Part shown: positions 1 to 12,900 of the stretch, in pieces | Numbering within the stretch: position 1 is the first letter of the stretch | How the letters are laid out: every line of letters starts with the position of its first letter | NCBI GenBank assembly: GCA_041660815.1 | Contig: JBAZVN010000002.1 | Span: forward strand, 124,001-188,000 | Origin: PALSA-1006 sp041660815 | GTDB taxonomy: Bacteria > Pseudomonadota > Gammaproteobacteria > Burkholderiales > Gallionellaceae | DNA: 64,000 bases | Reading direction: 5' to 3' | Position numbers and translations under genes: made by a program | The notes under the pieces: generated by a model | Databases searched by the model: none | The model's input: only the letters and a program-made list of their open reading frames with translations | Told to the model about the DNA's origin: nothing

Positions 1-1
1 T

Positions 2-925
2 AATTTTTCAATCGCGCTGAATTGGTATTTTAATCAGCAAGACCGAAAGCCCGTAGTTGTTGCTCTTATTAATCCCCTGCCAAAATATAGTGCGGTACCT
101 GTGTTGGTGTCCCAGTCTGATCCGGAGCCTGTTCAGGTGTTACCCGAAACGCCCGCCCTGACTTCTGAACCCATTACAGTACCAATCCCTGAATTTATTC
201 CCGTACCCGAGCCTGTTTCGGTTCCCACTCCGGAAATCGTTCCCGACCCCGAGCCTCTAGCCGCGCCTATTTCAGAAATCGTTCCAGTCCCCGAGCCTGT
301 TCCAGCATCGATTTCAGCGCCAATTCCGAATGTCATTCCCGAGCCGGGATTTGCAACCGCGCCGGCGATAAGCATCGCACCAGCCATTGCATCCGCATTA
401 GTGATCGCACCTGTAGTGGTTCCTGTGATAGTTGCGGAGGCTGCACCGGAACCTGTTCCCGAGCCCAAGCCGGTAGCTAAGCCCATTGTTGAAACACCTC
501 CCCCCGTGGCGCCGGAACCAAATATTTCTGTTGCTCAGGTTATCGAGGAAATTAAGCATAAGGTCGCCGAAGGTAAGCCGTTTACGCTAACGACGGAATG
601 GAGTTTTGAGCCTAATTCTGCGGAATTACTTCCCGCGATATTTAAACATCTCGATGAAGTGGTGAAATACGTCAATGAAGTAAATGTCAAAAGCAAAATT
701 GAGATTACCGGACACACGGATAGTCAAGGAACACCGCGGTTTAATTTTGCCCTTTCAATAAAACGCGCTGTTGCCGTTAAGCGATACCTGATGAGTAAAG
801 GGGTGAGTGTGAAGCGGCTAATTGCAAAAGGAAAAGGGCTGACGAGTCCCGTTGCGAGCAATGACACTGTTGAGGGGCGCGCCAAAAATCGGCGTGTGGA
901 AATTCGCTTTATCAGCGCGAAATAA
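2..925 (+). CDS. OmpA-family outer membrane protein, 5' end outside window
   Basis: The reading frame is open from the first bases of the window, so the start lies upstream; a GTG at 101 is merely internal. The visible N-terminal residues (a SIALNWYF stretch) look like the last strand of an OmpA-type beta barrel. A roughly 130-residue Pro/Glu/Val-rich linker of PEP(V/I)-type repeats follows. The C-terminal third is a typical OmpA peptidoglycan-binding domain with ITGHTDSQG, an ALSIKRAVAVKRYL helix and a closing RAKNRRVEIRF. Such proteins tether the outer membrane to peptidoglycan, and they commonly sit in front of type I-secreted BapA-like adhesin genes, as here: the next gene starts 57 bp downstream on the same strand. 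A role in anchoring or exporting the adhesins is inferred. The long Pro-rich linker is the odd feature. Confidence 0.85.
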   Translation, partial: NFSIALNWYFNQQDRKPVVVALINPLPKYSAVPVLVSQSDPEPVQVLPETPALTSEPITVPIPEFIPVPEPVSVPTPEIVPDPEPLAAPISEIVPVPEPVPASISAPIPNVIPEPGFATAPAISIAPAIASALVIAPVVVPVIVAEAAPEPVPEPKPVAKPIVETPPPVAPEPNISVAQVIEEIKHKVAEGKPFTLTTEWSFEPNSAELLPAIFKHLDEVVKYVNEVNVKSKIEITGHTDSQGTPRFNFALSIKRAVAVKRYLMSKGVSVKRLIAKGKGLTSPVASNDTVEGRAKNRRVEIRFISAK

Positions 926-982
926 TGATCACCACTGTCGCTGTATAAAACATTTTGAGCGCCCATAACTTACTAAAAGATA

Positions 983-3900
983 ATGACTGATATGCTACCC
1001 AATCCAATGCAAAATCATTTACTTTTTAACGGAAAAGACGCGCAAATATTGGTTGCGGGACAGGTCAATAAATTTAAAGCCAAGGCGGGCTCCCGTTACC
1101 GGATTTTAAAAATAGTAGATGATAATGAAACGCAATTACTTGAGGATGTTGTTGCAAAACGTCAGGCCAATGATTTGTCTTTAAGTTACGCCGATGGCAC
1201 GGAAGTTGTCTTACTTGACTACTATGTTGAATGTGCGGATGCCGTCGCGAATGATGTAACACTGCCGGCGGAAAATCCGGGCGGATATAGTCTAAATTCC
1301 GCCAGTCCGTCAGGCGTTTCTTTGGATAGCAGTTCCAATTTGCTTTATGCCTATGGAAGTCACGATGCTATATACGCAATGGCGCAAAGTAATCCCGCGA
1401 TGCAAAGTGCGTTCAAGGAGATAGGCGGGACTCAGCTCGGTTATTTGCCTACGACAGACGCGTTTGCCTATAGTCCGGGTCTGGTTGCAATTGTAGATGG
1501 AGCATTGCTGGGGCTGATGGCTTTTGGAGTAAGCGCGGGTGGGACAGCAGCGGTGCCCGGTAATAATATTATCAGCGGCACCGTTGTTGCGGGGCCGATT
1601 GTGGTCAACAACGGTTTAAGTGTTGCAATTTACAGCGCCGACGGCAGCAAGTTACTGGGTAGTAGCAAGGTCTCCGATTCAGGCACTTACCGTGTTGATG
1701 TGGGTAGCTATAGCGGTGTTGTGATCGCGAAACTTATTGATGATGATCCGGTCGGCGGCAACAATGTTGACTACATAGATGAAGCCACCGGTAGCGCCCG
1801 GGACATTACCGCTAAATTTATGTCTGTCGGAGAGGTTATTCCCGGCACCTCCAATCTTAATATTAATGCACTAACAACCGTCGCAGCCAGCAAGGCGGGG
1901 GTTGTCTATGCAGATCCCATCAGTGGCTCGCTTCTCGCGCCTACTGCAACCCCGGTGGCGGCGACAACTGTCCAACAGGTTACTTCGGCCATCGCCAAAG
2001 CTTTTGGCTTGACGGATCTGCATGGAAACTCAATCGTGACTACCGTTGATATTAGTGGCAAGGCGAATGCAGCATATACCCCGGCTACACCCACGCCCGC
2101 CATGAATTATGGTGCTGTATTGGCAGCGCTGTCGGGAGCGGATGCCAGCAACGGCGGCAATATGCAGACCACCGTTGATGCCCTCATCAGCAATATTACT
2201 GTAACCGGAAGTACGGCTAAACTGTCCGATTCGGCTATCAATACCATTATGGTGGGCGCGCGCGTTGCAACCGATACCACCAGTGGTGCGGATGCATCCC
2301 GTTTAACCGCCATCGTGTCCAATCTGACAGTTCAAGCGAGCACGTCAATAGCGATTGATCATATTGCCGTTGATGATGTTATTAATTCAGCCGAGCAAAA
2401 TGCGTTGATTAGCGGTACTACGGTTTCGGGTGCTGCAGTTAAGCTTTCGTTGGGCGGCAACACGCGCAATGCGACTGTCACGGGCACTCATTGGGAATAC
2501 ACACTTGTTCCGGCGGATATGGCGGGCATGCAAGAGGGGGGCGAAACTATCACGGCAACGGCCACGTTGAGCGGGGGAGGGACGGCAGTAGCTACGCGCG
2601 GCATCGTGGTGGATACTGTCGCACCTGCCAATGCGGTTGGAGTCGCAGTTTCCGGTACGGGTGGCGGGAACGCAACGACTAGTTCGACTCCGACGATTAC
2701 GGGAAGCGCTGAAGCCGGTACGACAGTCAAGTTGATAGAGAACTCCGTTCCATTGGGTACAGGTACCACGGCTGCAAACGGTCAGTGGAAAATTACCAGC
2801 AATAAATTATCCGAAGGTGGGCACACAATCGGCGTTAATTTGACCGATCCAGCGGGAAATGAAAATCCCAATGCGGGTTCTATTACTTTGGTGGTGGATA
2901 CGACTTCTCCGTTAAATGCCAGTAACATCAGTGTGTTGGGTGTGGGTGCTGGCAATGTTACGAACGATACGACGCCAACGTTAACGGGCACTGCCGAGCC
3001 GGGTAGTACGGTCAAAATTTATGATAGCAACGGCACCACTTTATTGGGTGAAAGCACCACCGATGCCAATGGTAATTGGCGCGTCACCAGTAGCACCTTA
3101 AGCAACGGCATTCACTCGATTGTCATCAAGTTATCCGATGCCGCCGGTAACACCAATGCCAATGCAGGCGCGATCGATGTCAGCATTGATACCACTGCAC
3201 CTGACGCCGTCGCTAATGTCCTGGTGTCCGGTGCAACAGGTGGTTTGAGTAAAAGTTCTACCCCCGTGCTTACGGGCACAGGGGAACCGGGCAGTACGAT
3301 AAAACTATATGATACCGATGGCACGACACTTTTAGGCACCACCACCGCAGACAGCAACGGAAAATGGAGTATCACCAGTAACAGTCTGGCAGAAGGTACG
3401 CATACCTTAATCATTAAGGTCACCGATGCGGCGGGCAACACCAATAGCAGTGCGGGTACGTTAAATTTGACAGTGGATACCACCGCCCCTCAAGCGACCA
3501 TCGATAGTATTTCTACCAGCACTATTAGCGGTACATGTGAAGCGGGTGCCAGCGTAAACGTACAGGTAGCTAACGGCACAATTGTTCCAGCAACTGTTAC
3601 CGGTAGCACATGGAGCTTCACCTTTTCTGCAGCAGATATCAGTGTTATTACTACGGCGGCTTCCACCCTACTTAATATTTCCGCCAGTGATGCGGCCGGT
3701 AATACGGCTAGCATTAGCCGAAACGTTAGTGCAACACAATTTTCCCCACCTTCAATAGTTGAATTTATCCCGACCGATGGCGGCACACTGACCAATGGAT
3801 TGAGTAATACGGTTGAATTGCAGCTGACTTTTTCTGAGGCTGTGCTTAAGGGAAGCGGCAATCTGACTTTGTACAATCTGGCCGACAACAGCGTTTTTGA

Positions 3901-6900
3901 AAGCATTCCTGTCACGAGTAATCAAGTCACAATAAACGGCACGGAAAGTAAAAACGTAATCATCAACACCAGTGCGGCAATGACGCTTAATAATCAATAT
4001 TACGTCACCATGGATGCCGGTACGTTTAAAGATCTGCAGGGAAATAATTTTGCAGGTCAGGCTACTCCCGGTACGGCAGGTTGGAACTTCACGGTTGCGT
4101 CAGCTTCCATTAAAGCGACGGCAGTTGCGACAGACAACATGATTAACGCCAATGAGGCGGGTGGCATCATTTCTCTACAGGGTACTATCGTGTCAAGCTC
4201 GGCAATTGTTGGCGCGATTAAACTTTCAGATATAACGGTAAGCGTCACTGAAAATAACAGTACGACAACACTTGCCACAACCCTATCAAGCTACGATTCG
4301 GCAACCGGTGTATTTGTTGCAAATCTTCCTGCCGCATCCTGGGTGGATGGGAAAACCTACACTTATGCCTACTCGCTTAGCGGAACGACCGGCGCTGCCG
4401 CAAATGTGACGGCCAACTACAGTTTTAATAAACTGTTTGCAGACTTAACCGTTCCTGCCACGAAGGCTTTCATCACCACCTTAAATGATGATGTTGCGGG
4501 TATCACCGGAACTTTAAATAGTGGCTTTACCTGCAATGACACTGCGCCTGTGCTTTCCGGCAGGCTGAGTCAAATATTGCAAACCGGAGAGCACCTTGTG
4601 CTTTACCGCAATGAGGGTGGCGGCAACACGCGCCTCTCCAACGATAACGGGTTTTCTATCGTTGGCACAACCTGGACGTATAGTGAGGCAGGCTTAATCA
4701 ACGGCAAGACCTATACCTATCAGGCAGTAATTGAAGATGCCGCGGGTAATCAATCGACTCCCGGCTCAAATTTTATCGTTAGTATAGATACCGTTGCTCC
4801 CACGGTAAGTCAAATTGCTATCACGAGTGCCAACGGTATGCAAAACGGGTATCTCAATGCCGGGGATAGCGTTAATTTAACCGTGACTTTTAGTAAAGCA
4901 ACAATTGTGTCGGGAAAACCTCAGCTCGCATTATTAATTGGCAATAGCACGGTTTTTGCGGAATATGTGAGCGGTTCGGGTACGTCAGATTTAATTTTCA
5001 GTTACACCATCCAAGCCGACCAAACCGATCTCAATGGAATTAGCGTTAATGCCAATAGCTTGAGTTTAAATGGCGGCTCCTTTGCCGATAGCGCAGGAAA
5101 TGCGGCAGTGCTGTCACACAGCGCGCTCGTCGATAACGGGGCTTTTCAAGTGGACAATTCTTCACCTGCCAATGCTGCTGCAATTACAGTCTCCGGTGCG
5201 GGAGCCAATAATCTGATAAATATTGTTACGCCTACGCTAACGGGCACTGGTGAGGCTGGAAGTACCGTAAAAGTTTATGCCACTGACGGCACTTTGTTGG
5301 GGAGTGGCGTTGTCGATTCCTCAGGAAATTGGAGGATAATCACCACAACTTTACCTCAAGGGACACAGACGGTAAGCCTGACGATCACTGATGCGGCAGG
5401 TAATATCAACACAACAGCAGGATCGGTCTCGCTGACCGTCGATACAGTAGCACCCTCAAGCAGTCTGGCTATTTCACTGCTTAATGATACCGGCGCTAAT
5501 GCCACGGATAAGATCACCAGCGATGGCACTCTTAAAGTGAGTGGTGCTGATACAAATGTTACCGTTGAATACAGCAATAATAATGAAACTTGGGCTGGCA
5601 GCATAACGCCAACTGAAGGTAAAAATATGGTGTATGTCCGGCAAACTGATGTGGCGGGAAATAGTTCCGCGAGTTCAGTTTTCTACTTTGAGTTAGATCG
5701 AACGAGCAGCCTTCCCCCATTGATTGGCAATATCGCAAATGACAATATAATCAATGAGTTGGAAAATAACATTAGTGTCTCCGGCAGCGCAGAAGCAGGT
5801 TCAACAATCATATTAAGTCTGGGCGGTAACGCGCGCACTGTTACTGCTGATGCCAGCGGTAGCTGGAGCTATACCCTGATTGCGGCGGACATCAGCGCCA
5901 TGGGACAAGGTGCGGAAACCCTGAGTGTGACGGCCACCGATGCGGCGGGTAACACCAGTACGGCGGGCAGCAAAAATATCAGCATTGATACCGTGGCCCC
6001 GACGGCTAACTTTGGCACGGCGACCGACAATGTAGGCAGCGTAACGGGTACCTTGGTCAATGGTGCACGCACTGACGACACGGCGCTTGAGTTGTCGGGC
6101 AGCTGCGAAGCGGGCAGCACTGTCAATGTGTATGACGGCAGCACCTTGCTGGGGGCGGCGAGTGTGACGGGCAGTAGCTGGCGCTATACCGCGACTCTGG
6201 CGAACGGCAGCACCTATCAGTTCAACGTCAAAGAAACCGATAGCGCGGGGAACACCAGTGCCGCGACCGGCAACTTCACCGTTATTGGCGATATGACGGC
6301 TTCCGCTGCACCGACGATCAATGTTGTAGCGACGGATGACATTATCAGTGCCACGGAGCAAACAGCGGTGATTAGCGGTAGCGCCGAAGCCAACTCAACT
6401 ATCGCTTTAACGTTAGGCGGCAATACCCGCACGTTGACGGCGGATGCCGGCGGCAACTGGAGTTATACCTTAACTTCAAGCGACATCACTGCCATGGGAC
6501 AAGGTGCGGAAACCCTGAGTGCCACTGCCACGGATGCGGCAGGCAACACCGGCAGCGCGGGTACACGCAGCATCACCCTCAACACCGACGGCACGACGGG
6601 AACCATCCCGGACACAACGCCTCCCGGCGCGCCACTTTTCAGTGTCGTTGCGACCGACAACATTATCAATGCCGGTGAACAAACAGCGGTGATCAGTGGC
6701 AGCGCCGAAGCCAACTCGACCCTTGCGTTGAATCTGGGTGGTAACACGCGCACCATCACTGCTGATGCCAGCGGTAGCTGGAGCTATACCCTGATTGAGG
6801 CGGACATCAGCGCCATGGGACAAGGTGCGGAAACCCTGAGTGTGACGGCCACGGATGCGGCGGGTAACACAGGCAGTGCGGGCACTAAAAACATCAGCAT

Positions 6901-9900
6901 TGATACCGTGACCCCGACGGCCAACTTTGGTACGGCGACCGACAACGTCGGCAGCGTGACGGGTGCATTGGCGAATGGTGCGCGCACTGACGACACGGCG
7001 CTGGAGTTGTCGGGCAGCTGTGAAGCGGGCAGTACGGTCAACGTATATAACGGCAGCACCCTGCTGGGGGCGACGAGCGTCACCGGCAGTAGCTGGCGCT
7101 ATACCGCAACCGTGGCGAACGGCAGTACCTATCAGTTCAACGTCAAAGAAACCGATAGCGCAGGCAATAGCAGTGCCGCGAGCAGCAACTTCACTGTGAT
7201 GGGTGACATGGCAGCCCCCGCTGCACCGACGATTAATGTGGTAGCGACGGATGACATTGTTAATGCCGCTGAACAAACAGCCAATATTACCGGTAGTGCC
7301 GAGGCGAATGCCACCGTTAAGCTCACTTTGGGCGGTAATGCCCGCACGTTGACGGCGGATGCCAGCGGAAACTGGAATTACACCTTAACCTCAACTGACC
7401 TGACCGCGATGGGACAAGGTGCGGAAACCCTGAGTGTGACGGCCACCGATGCGGCGGGCAACACCGGCAGCGCGGGTAGCAAAAACATCAGCATTGATAC
7501 CGTGGCCCCGACGGCCAACTTTGGCTCGGCGACCGACAACGCGGGCAGCGTGACGGGTGCATTGGCGAATGGTGCCCGCACCGATGACACCAGCTTAGTC
7601 TTGGTCGGCAGCTGCGAAACAGGCAGCTCGGTCAATGTGTATGACGGCAGCACCTTGCTGGGGGCGGCGAGCGTCACCGGCACAAGCTGGCGCTACACCG
7701 CGACTGTGAGTAACGGAACGACTTACCAGTTCAACGTCAAAGAAACCGATAGCGCGGGGAACACCAGTGCTGCGAGCAGCAACTTCACAGTTATTGGCGA
7801 CATGACGGCGCCGACCGCCAACCTTGGGTCGGCGAACGACAACGTTGGCAGCGTGACGGGAACATTGGCGAATGGTGCGCGCACTGACGACACGGCGCTG
7901 GAGTTGTCGGGCAGCTGCGAAGCGGGCAGCACGGTCAATGTGTATGACGGCAGCACCTTGCTGGGGGCGGCGAGCGTCACCGGCACGAGCTGGAGCTGCA
8001 CCGCGACCGTGAGTAACGGAACGACTTACCAGTTCAACGTCAAAGAAACCGATAGCGCGGGGAACACCAGTGCTGCGAGCAGCAACTTCACGGTGACGGG
8101 CGACATGACGGCCCCGACGGCTAACTTTGGCACGGCGACCGACAATGTAGGCAGCGTAACGGGTACCTTGGTCAATGGTGCGCGCACTGACGACACGGCA
8201 TTGGAGTTGTCGGGCAGCTGCGAAGCGGGCAGCACGGTTAACGTATATAACGGTAGCAACTTGTTGGGGGCGGCGAGCGTAACGGGCAGCAGCTGGCGCT
8301 ATACCGCAACAGTGGCGAACGGCAGTACCTATCAGTTCAACGTCAAAGAAACCGATAGCACAGGCAATAGTAGCGCCGCAACCGGTAATTTTAGCGTGAT
8401 CAGCGACAGCGCCGCACCCGCAGTGCCAATTATAAATGTGGTGGCGGGCGACGACATTCTCAGTGGGAGTGAACAAAGCGCAGTGATAAGCGGCACTGCC
8501 GAAGCCAACTCAACTATCGCTTTAACGTTAGGCGGCAATACCCGCACCCTGACGGCGGATGCCGGCGGCATCTGGAGTTATACCTTAACTTCAAGCGACA
8601 TCACCGCCATGGGACAAGGTGCGGAAACCCTGAGTGTTACGGCCACCGATGCGGCGGGTAACACCGGCAGTGCGGGCACACGCAGCATCACCCTCAACAC
8701 CGACGGCACGACGGGAACTGTCCCGGATACAACGCCTCCCGGCGCGCCGCTTCTTAACATTGTTGCGACCGACAACATTATCAATGCCGGTGAACAAACA
8801 GCGGTGATCAGTGGCAGCGCCGAAGCCAATTCAAGCATCGCTTTAACCCTTGGCGGCAATACCCGTTCGTTGACGGCGGATGCTAATGGCATCTGGAATT
8901 ACACCTTAACCTCAACCGACATCACAGCCATGGGGCAAGGCGCGGAAACCCTGAGTGTTACGGCCACCGATGCGGCGGGCAACACCGGCAGTGCGGGCAG
9001 CAAAAATATCAGTATTGATACCGTATCTCCGACTGCTAACTTTGGATCGGCGACCGACAACCTCGGCAGTGTGACGGGTACTTTGGTCAACGGTGCCCGA
9101 ACTGACGACACGGCATTGGAGTTGTCGGGCAGTTGCGAAACTGGTAGCTCAGTTAATGTGTATGACGGCAGCACCTTGCTGGGGGCGGCGAGCGTCACCG
9201 GCACCAGCTGGCGCTATACCGCGACTCTGGCGAACGGCAGTACCTATCAGTTCAACGTCAAAGAAACCGATAGCGCAGGCAATAGCAGTGCCGCGAGCAG
9301 CAACTTCACTGTGATGGGTGACATGGCAGCCCCCGCTGCACCGACGATTAATGTGGTAGCGACGGATGACATTGTTAATGCCGCTGAACAAACAGCCAAT
9401 ATTACCGGTAGTGCCGAGGCGAATGCCACCGTTAAGCTCACTTTGGGCGGTAATGCCCGCACGTTGACGGCGGATGCCAGCGGAAACTGGAATTACACCT
9501 TAACCTCAACTGACCTGACCGCGATGGGACAAGGTGCGGAAACCCTGAGTGTGACGGCCACCGATGCGGCGGGCAACACCGGCAGCGCGGGTAGCAAAAA
9601 CATCAGCATTGATACCGTGGCCCCGACGGCCAACTTTGGCTCGGCGACCGACAACGCGGGCAGCGTGACGGGTGCATTGGCGAATGGTGCCCGCACCGAT
9701 GACACCAGCTTAGTCTTGGTCGGCAGCTGCGAAACAGGCAGCTCGGTCAATGTGTATGACGGCAGCACCTTGCTGGGGGCGGCGAGCGTCACCGGCACAA
9801 GCTGGCGCTACACCGCGACTGTGAGTAACGGAACGACTTACCAGTTCAACGTCAAAGAAACCGATAGCGCGGGGAACACCAGTGCTGCGAGCAGCAACTT

Positions 9901-12900
9901 CACAGTTATTGGCGACATGACGGCGCCGACCGCCAACCTTGGGTCGGCGAACGACAACGTTGGCAGCGTGACGGGAACATTGGCGAATGGTGCGCGCACT
10001 GACGACACGGCGCTGGAGTTGTCGGGCAGCTGCGAAGCGGGCAGCACGGTCAATGTGTATGACGGCAGCACCTTGCTGGGGGCGGCGAGCGTCACCGGCA
10101 CGAGCTGGAGCTGCACCGCGACCGTGAGTAACGGAACGACTTACCAGTTCAACGTCAAAGAAACCGATAGCGCGGGGAACACCAGTGCTGCGAGCAGCAA
10201 CTTCACGGTGACGGGCGACATGACGGCCCCGACGGCTAACTTTGGCACGGCGACCGACAATGTAGGCAGCGTAACGGGTACCTTGGTCAATGGTGCGCGC
10301 ACTGACGACACGGCATTGGAGTTGACGGGCAGCTGCGAAGCGGGTAGCACGGTTAATGTGTATGACGGCAGCACCTTGTTGGGGGCGGCGAGCGTAACGG
10401 GCAGCAGCTGGCGCTATACCGCAACAGTGGCGAACGGCAGTACCTATCAATTCAACGTCAAAGAAACCGATAGCGCGGGGAACACCAGTGCCGCGACCGG
10501 CAACTTCACCGTTATTGGCGATATGACGGCTCCCGCTGCACCGACGATCAATGTTGTAGCGACGGATGACATTATCAGTGCCACAGAACAAACAGCGGTG
10601 ATTAGCGGCAGCGCCGAAGCCAACTCAACTATCGCTTTAACGCTAGGCGGCAACACGCGCACCATCACTGCCGATGCCAGCGGAAACTGGAGTTATGCTC
10701 TGATTGCTGCGGACATCACTGCCATGGGACAAGGTGCGGAAACTCTGAGTGCCACTGCCACGGATGTGGCGGGCAATACCGGCAGTGCGGGCACACGCAG
10801 CATCACCCTCAACACCGACGGCACGACGGGCACTACCCCGGACACAACGCCTCCCGGCGCGCCACTTTTTAATAATGTTGCGACCGACAACATTATCAAT
10901 GCCGGTGAACAAACAGCGGTGATCAGTGGTAGCGCCGAAGCCAACTCGACCCTTGCGTTGAATCTGGGTGGTAACACGCGCACCATCACTGCTGATGCCA
11001 GCGGTAGCTGGAGCTATACCCTGATTGAGGCGGACATCACCGCGATGGGACAAGGTGCGGAAACCCTGAGTGTTACGGCCACGGATGCGGCGGGCAACAC
11101 CGGCAGTGCGGGCACTAAAAACATCAGCATTGATACCGTGACCCCGACGGCTAACTTTGGATCGGCGACCGACAACGTCGGCAGCGTGACGGGTGCATTG
11201 GCGAATGGTGCGCGCACTGACGATACGGCGCTGGAGTTGTCGGGCAGCTGCGAAGCGGGCAGTACGGTCAACGTATATAACGGCAGCACCCTGCTGGGGG
11301 CGGCGAGTGTGACGGGCAGTAGCTGGCGCTACACCGCAACGCTGGCGAACGGCAGTACCTATCAGTTCAACGTCAAAGAAACCGATAGCGCGGGGAATAG
11401 CAGCGCCGCAACCGGCAACTTCACCGTGATGGGTGATATGGCAGCGCCCGGTGTGCCGACGATCAATACTGTTGCGACAGATGACCTTGTTAATGCCGCG
11501 GAACAAACGGCCAATATCACCGGTAGTGCCGAAGCCAATTCAACTATCGCTTTAACGTTAGGCGGCAATGCCCGCATGTTGACGGCAGATGCCAGCGGAA
11601 ACTGGAGTTATACCTTAACTTCAGCTGACATAACTGCTATGGGACAAGGTGCGGAAACCTTGAGTGTTACGGCCACCGATGCGGCGGGTAACGCCGGCAG
11701 CGCCGGCAGCAAAAACATCAGCATTGATACCGTGGCCCCGACTGCCCCGGTTATTAATAAAGTGGCGGGTGATGACCTTGTGACTTTAGGAGAGGAGAGT
11801 TCCATTGTCAGTGGCACTGCAGAAGCCAGTGCTATTGTTAAACTCACCTTGGGCGGGAATACGCGCACGCTCACGGCGGATGCGAATGGCAACTGGAGCT
11901 ATACCCTTATTGCTGCAGATATCACTGCCATGGGGCATGGGGCTGAAACCCTGAGTGCTACCGCCACCGATACGGTAGGCAATATCAGTCCTGCCGGAAC
12001 ACGAAGTATCACGGTTAGCGTAATTCCAGCTATTGAATTGTCTGATATTGCAGCGGGGATCGGTGGATTCGTTATCAACGGTCAAGTAGCTGGCGATCAA
12101 AGTGGATACAGCGTGGCAAGTGCCGGGGATGTAAATGGAGATGGTTTGGCCGATTTAATTATAGGTGCCAACACCAGTGATCCCAACGGATTGTCTAGTG
12201 CAGGTCGAAGCTATGTCGTCTTTGGCAAAACAACTAACACCTCCATTGATTTGTCAGCTGTGGCAGCCGGTACAGGCGGCTTTGTGGTCAACGGTCAGTC
12301 AGCTAATGATTTTAGTGGTGCCAGTGTTTCCTCAATTGGTGATATCAACAACGACGGTCTATCCGACTTGCTCATTGGTGCCTATCAAGCCGATCCAAGT
12401 AGCGGCTCTAATGCGGGACGAAGTTATGTGGTATTTGGCAAAACAAGCACGACAGCCATTGAGCTTTCGTCCATCGTCGCGGGGAATGGCGGCTTTGTGA
12501 TAAATGGTCAAAATGCCAGTGATTGGAGTGGCGTCAGTGTTTCCGCAGCGGGCGATGTAAATCACGACGGCATCACGGATCTGATTATTGGCGCAAATTA
12601 CAGCGACCCTGTTTCAGGGGCAAATGCCGGTCGTACTTATCTGGTGTTTGGTAAAACTTCGGGAACGGCCATCGAACTTTCTACAATTGCCACAGGCGTT
12701 GGCGGCTTTGTAATTAACGGTGAAAAATCAAATGATTCAAGTGGTTATAGTGTGTCGGCGGCGGGCGATGTCAACAATGACGGATTGAGTGATCTGCTTG
12801 TCGGGTCATTGCAAAGCGATCCGAATGGTGTAAGCAATGCGGGACGCAGTTTTGTCGTGTTTGGTAAAACGGACAGCACGGCGGTTGATCTTGCGAGTGT

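Larger units (their letters stand above)
6305..12010 (+). repeat. 2115-bp higher-order tandem repeat of Ig-like domains
   Basis: Two domain types alternate here. Type A (about 100 aa) carries TINVVATDDI and MGQGAETLS. Type B (about 100 aa) carries DNVGSVTG, GSCEAGSTVNVY and TYQFNVKETDS. Starting at 6305, 8420 and 10535 the same order recurs: A-A-B-A-B-B-B, again A-A-B-A-B-B-B, then a partial A-A-B-A followed by an extra A. The unit is 705 codons, so changes in unit number keep the frame. Eleven type A domains (counting a diverged one near 5710) and ten type B domains are recognisable in the gene. Confidence 0.85.

Noticed and set aside
5813..11577. Long antisense reading frames (up to 293 codons) opposite the first adhesin
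   Set aside because: They recur at the 2115-bp repeat period and mirror the repeated codons of the sense strand. They have no ribosome sites or domains, and the sense frame is one unbroken protein.
6305..12010. CRISPR-like regular repeats
   Set aside because: The repeat units are hundreds of bp, coding and continuous in frame, with no short identical repeats separated by unique spacers.
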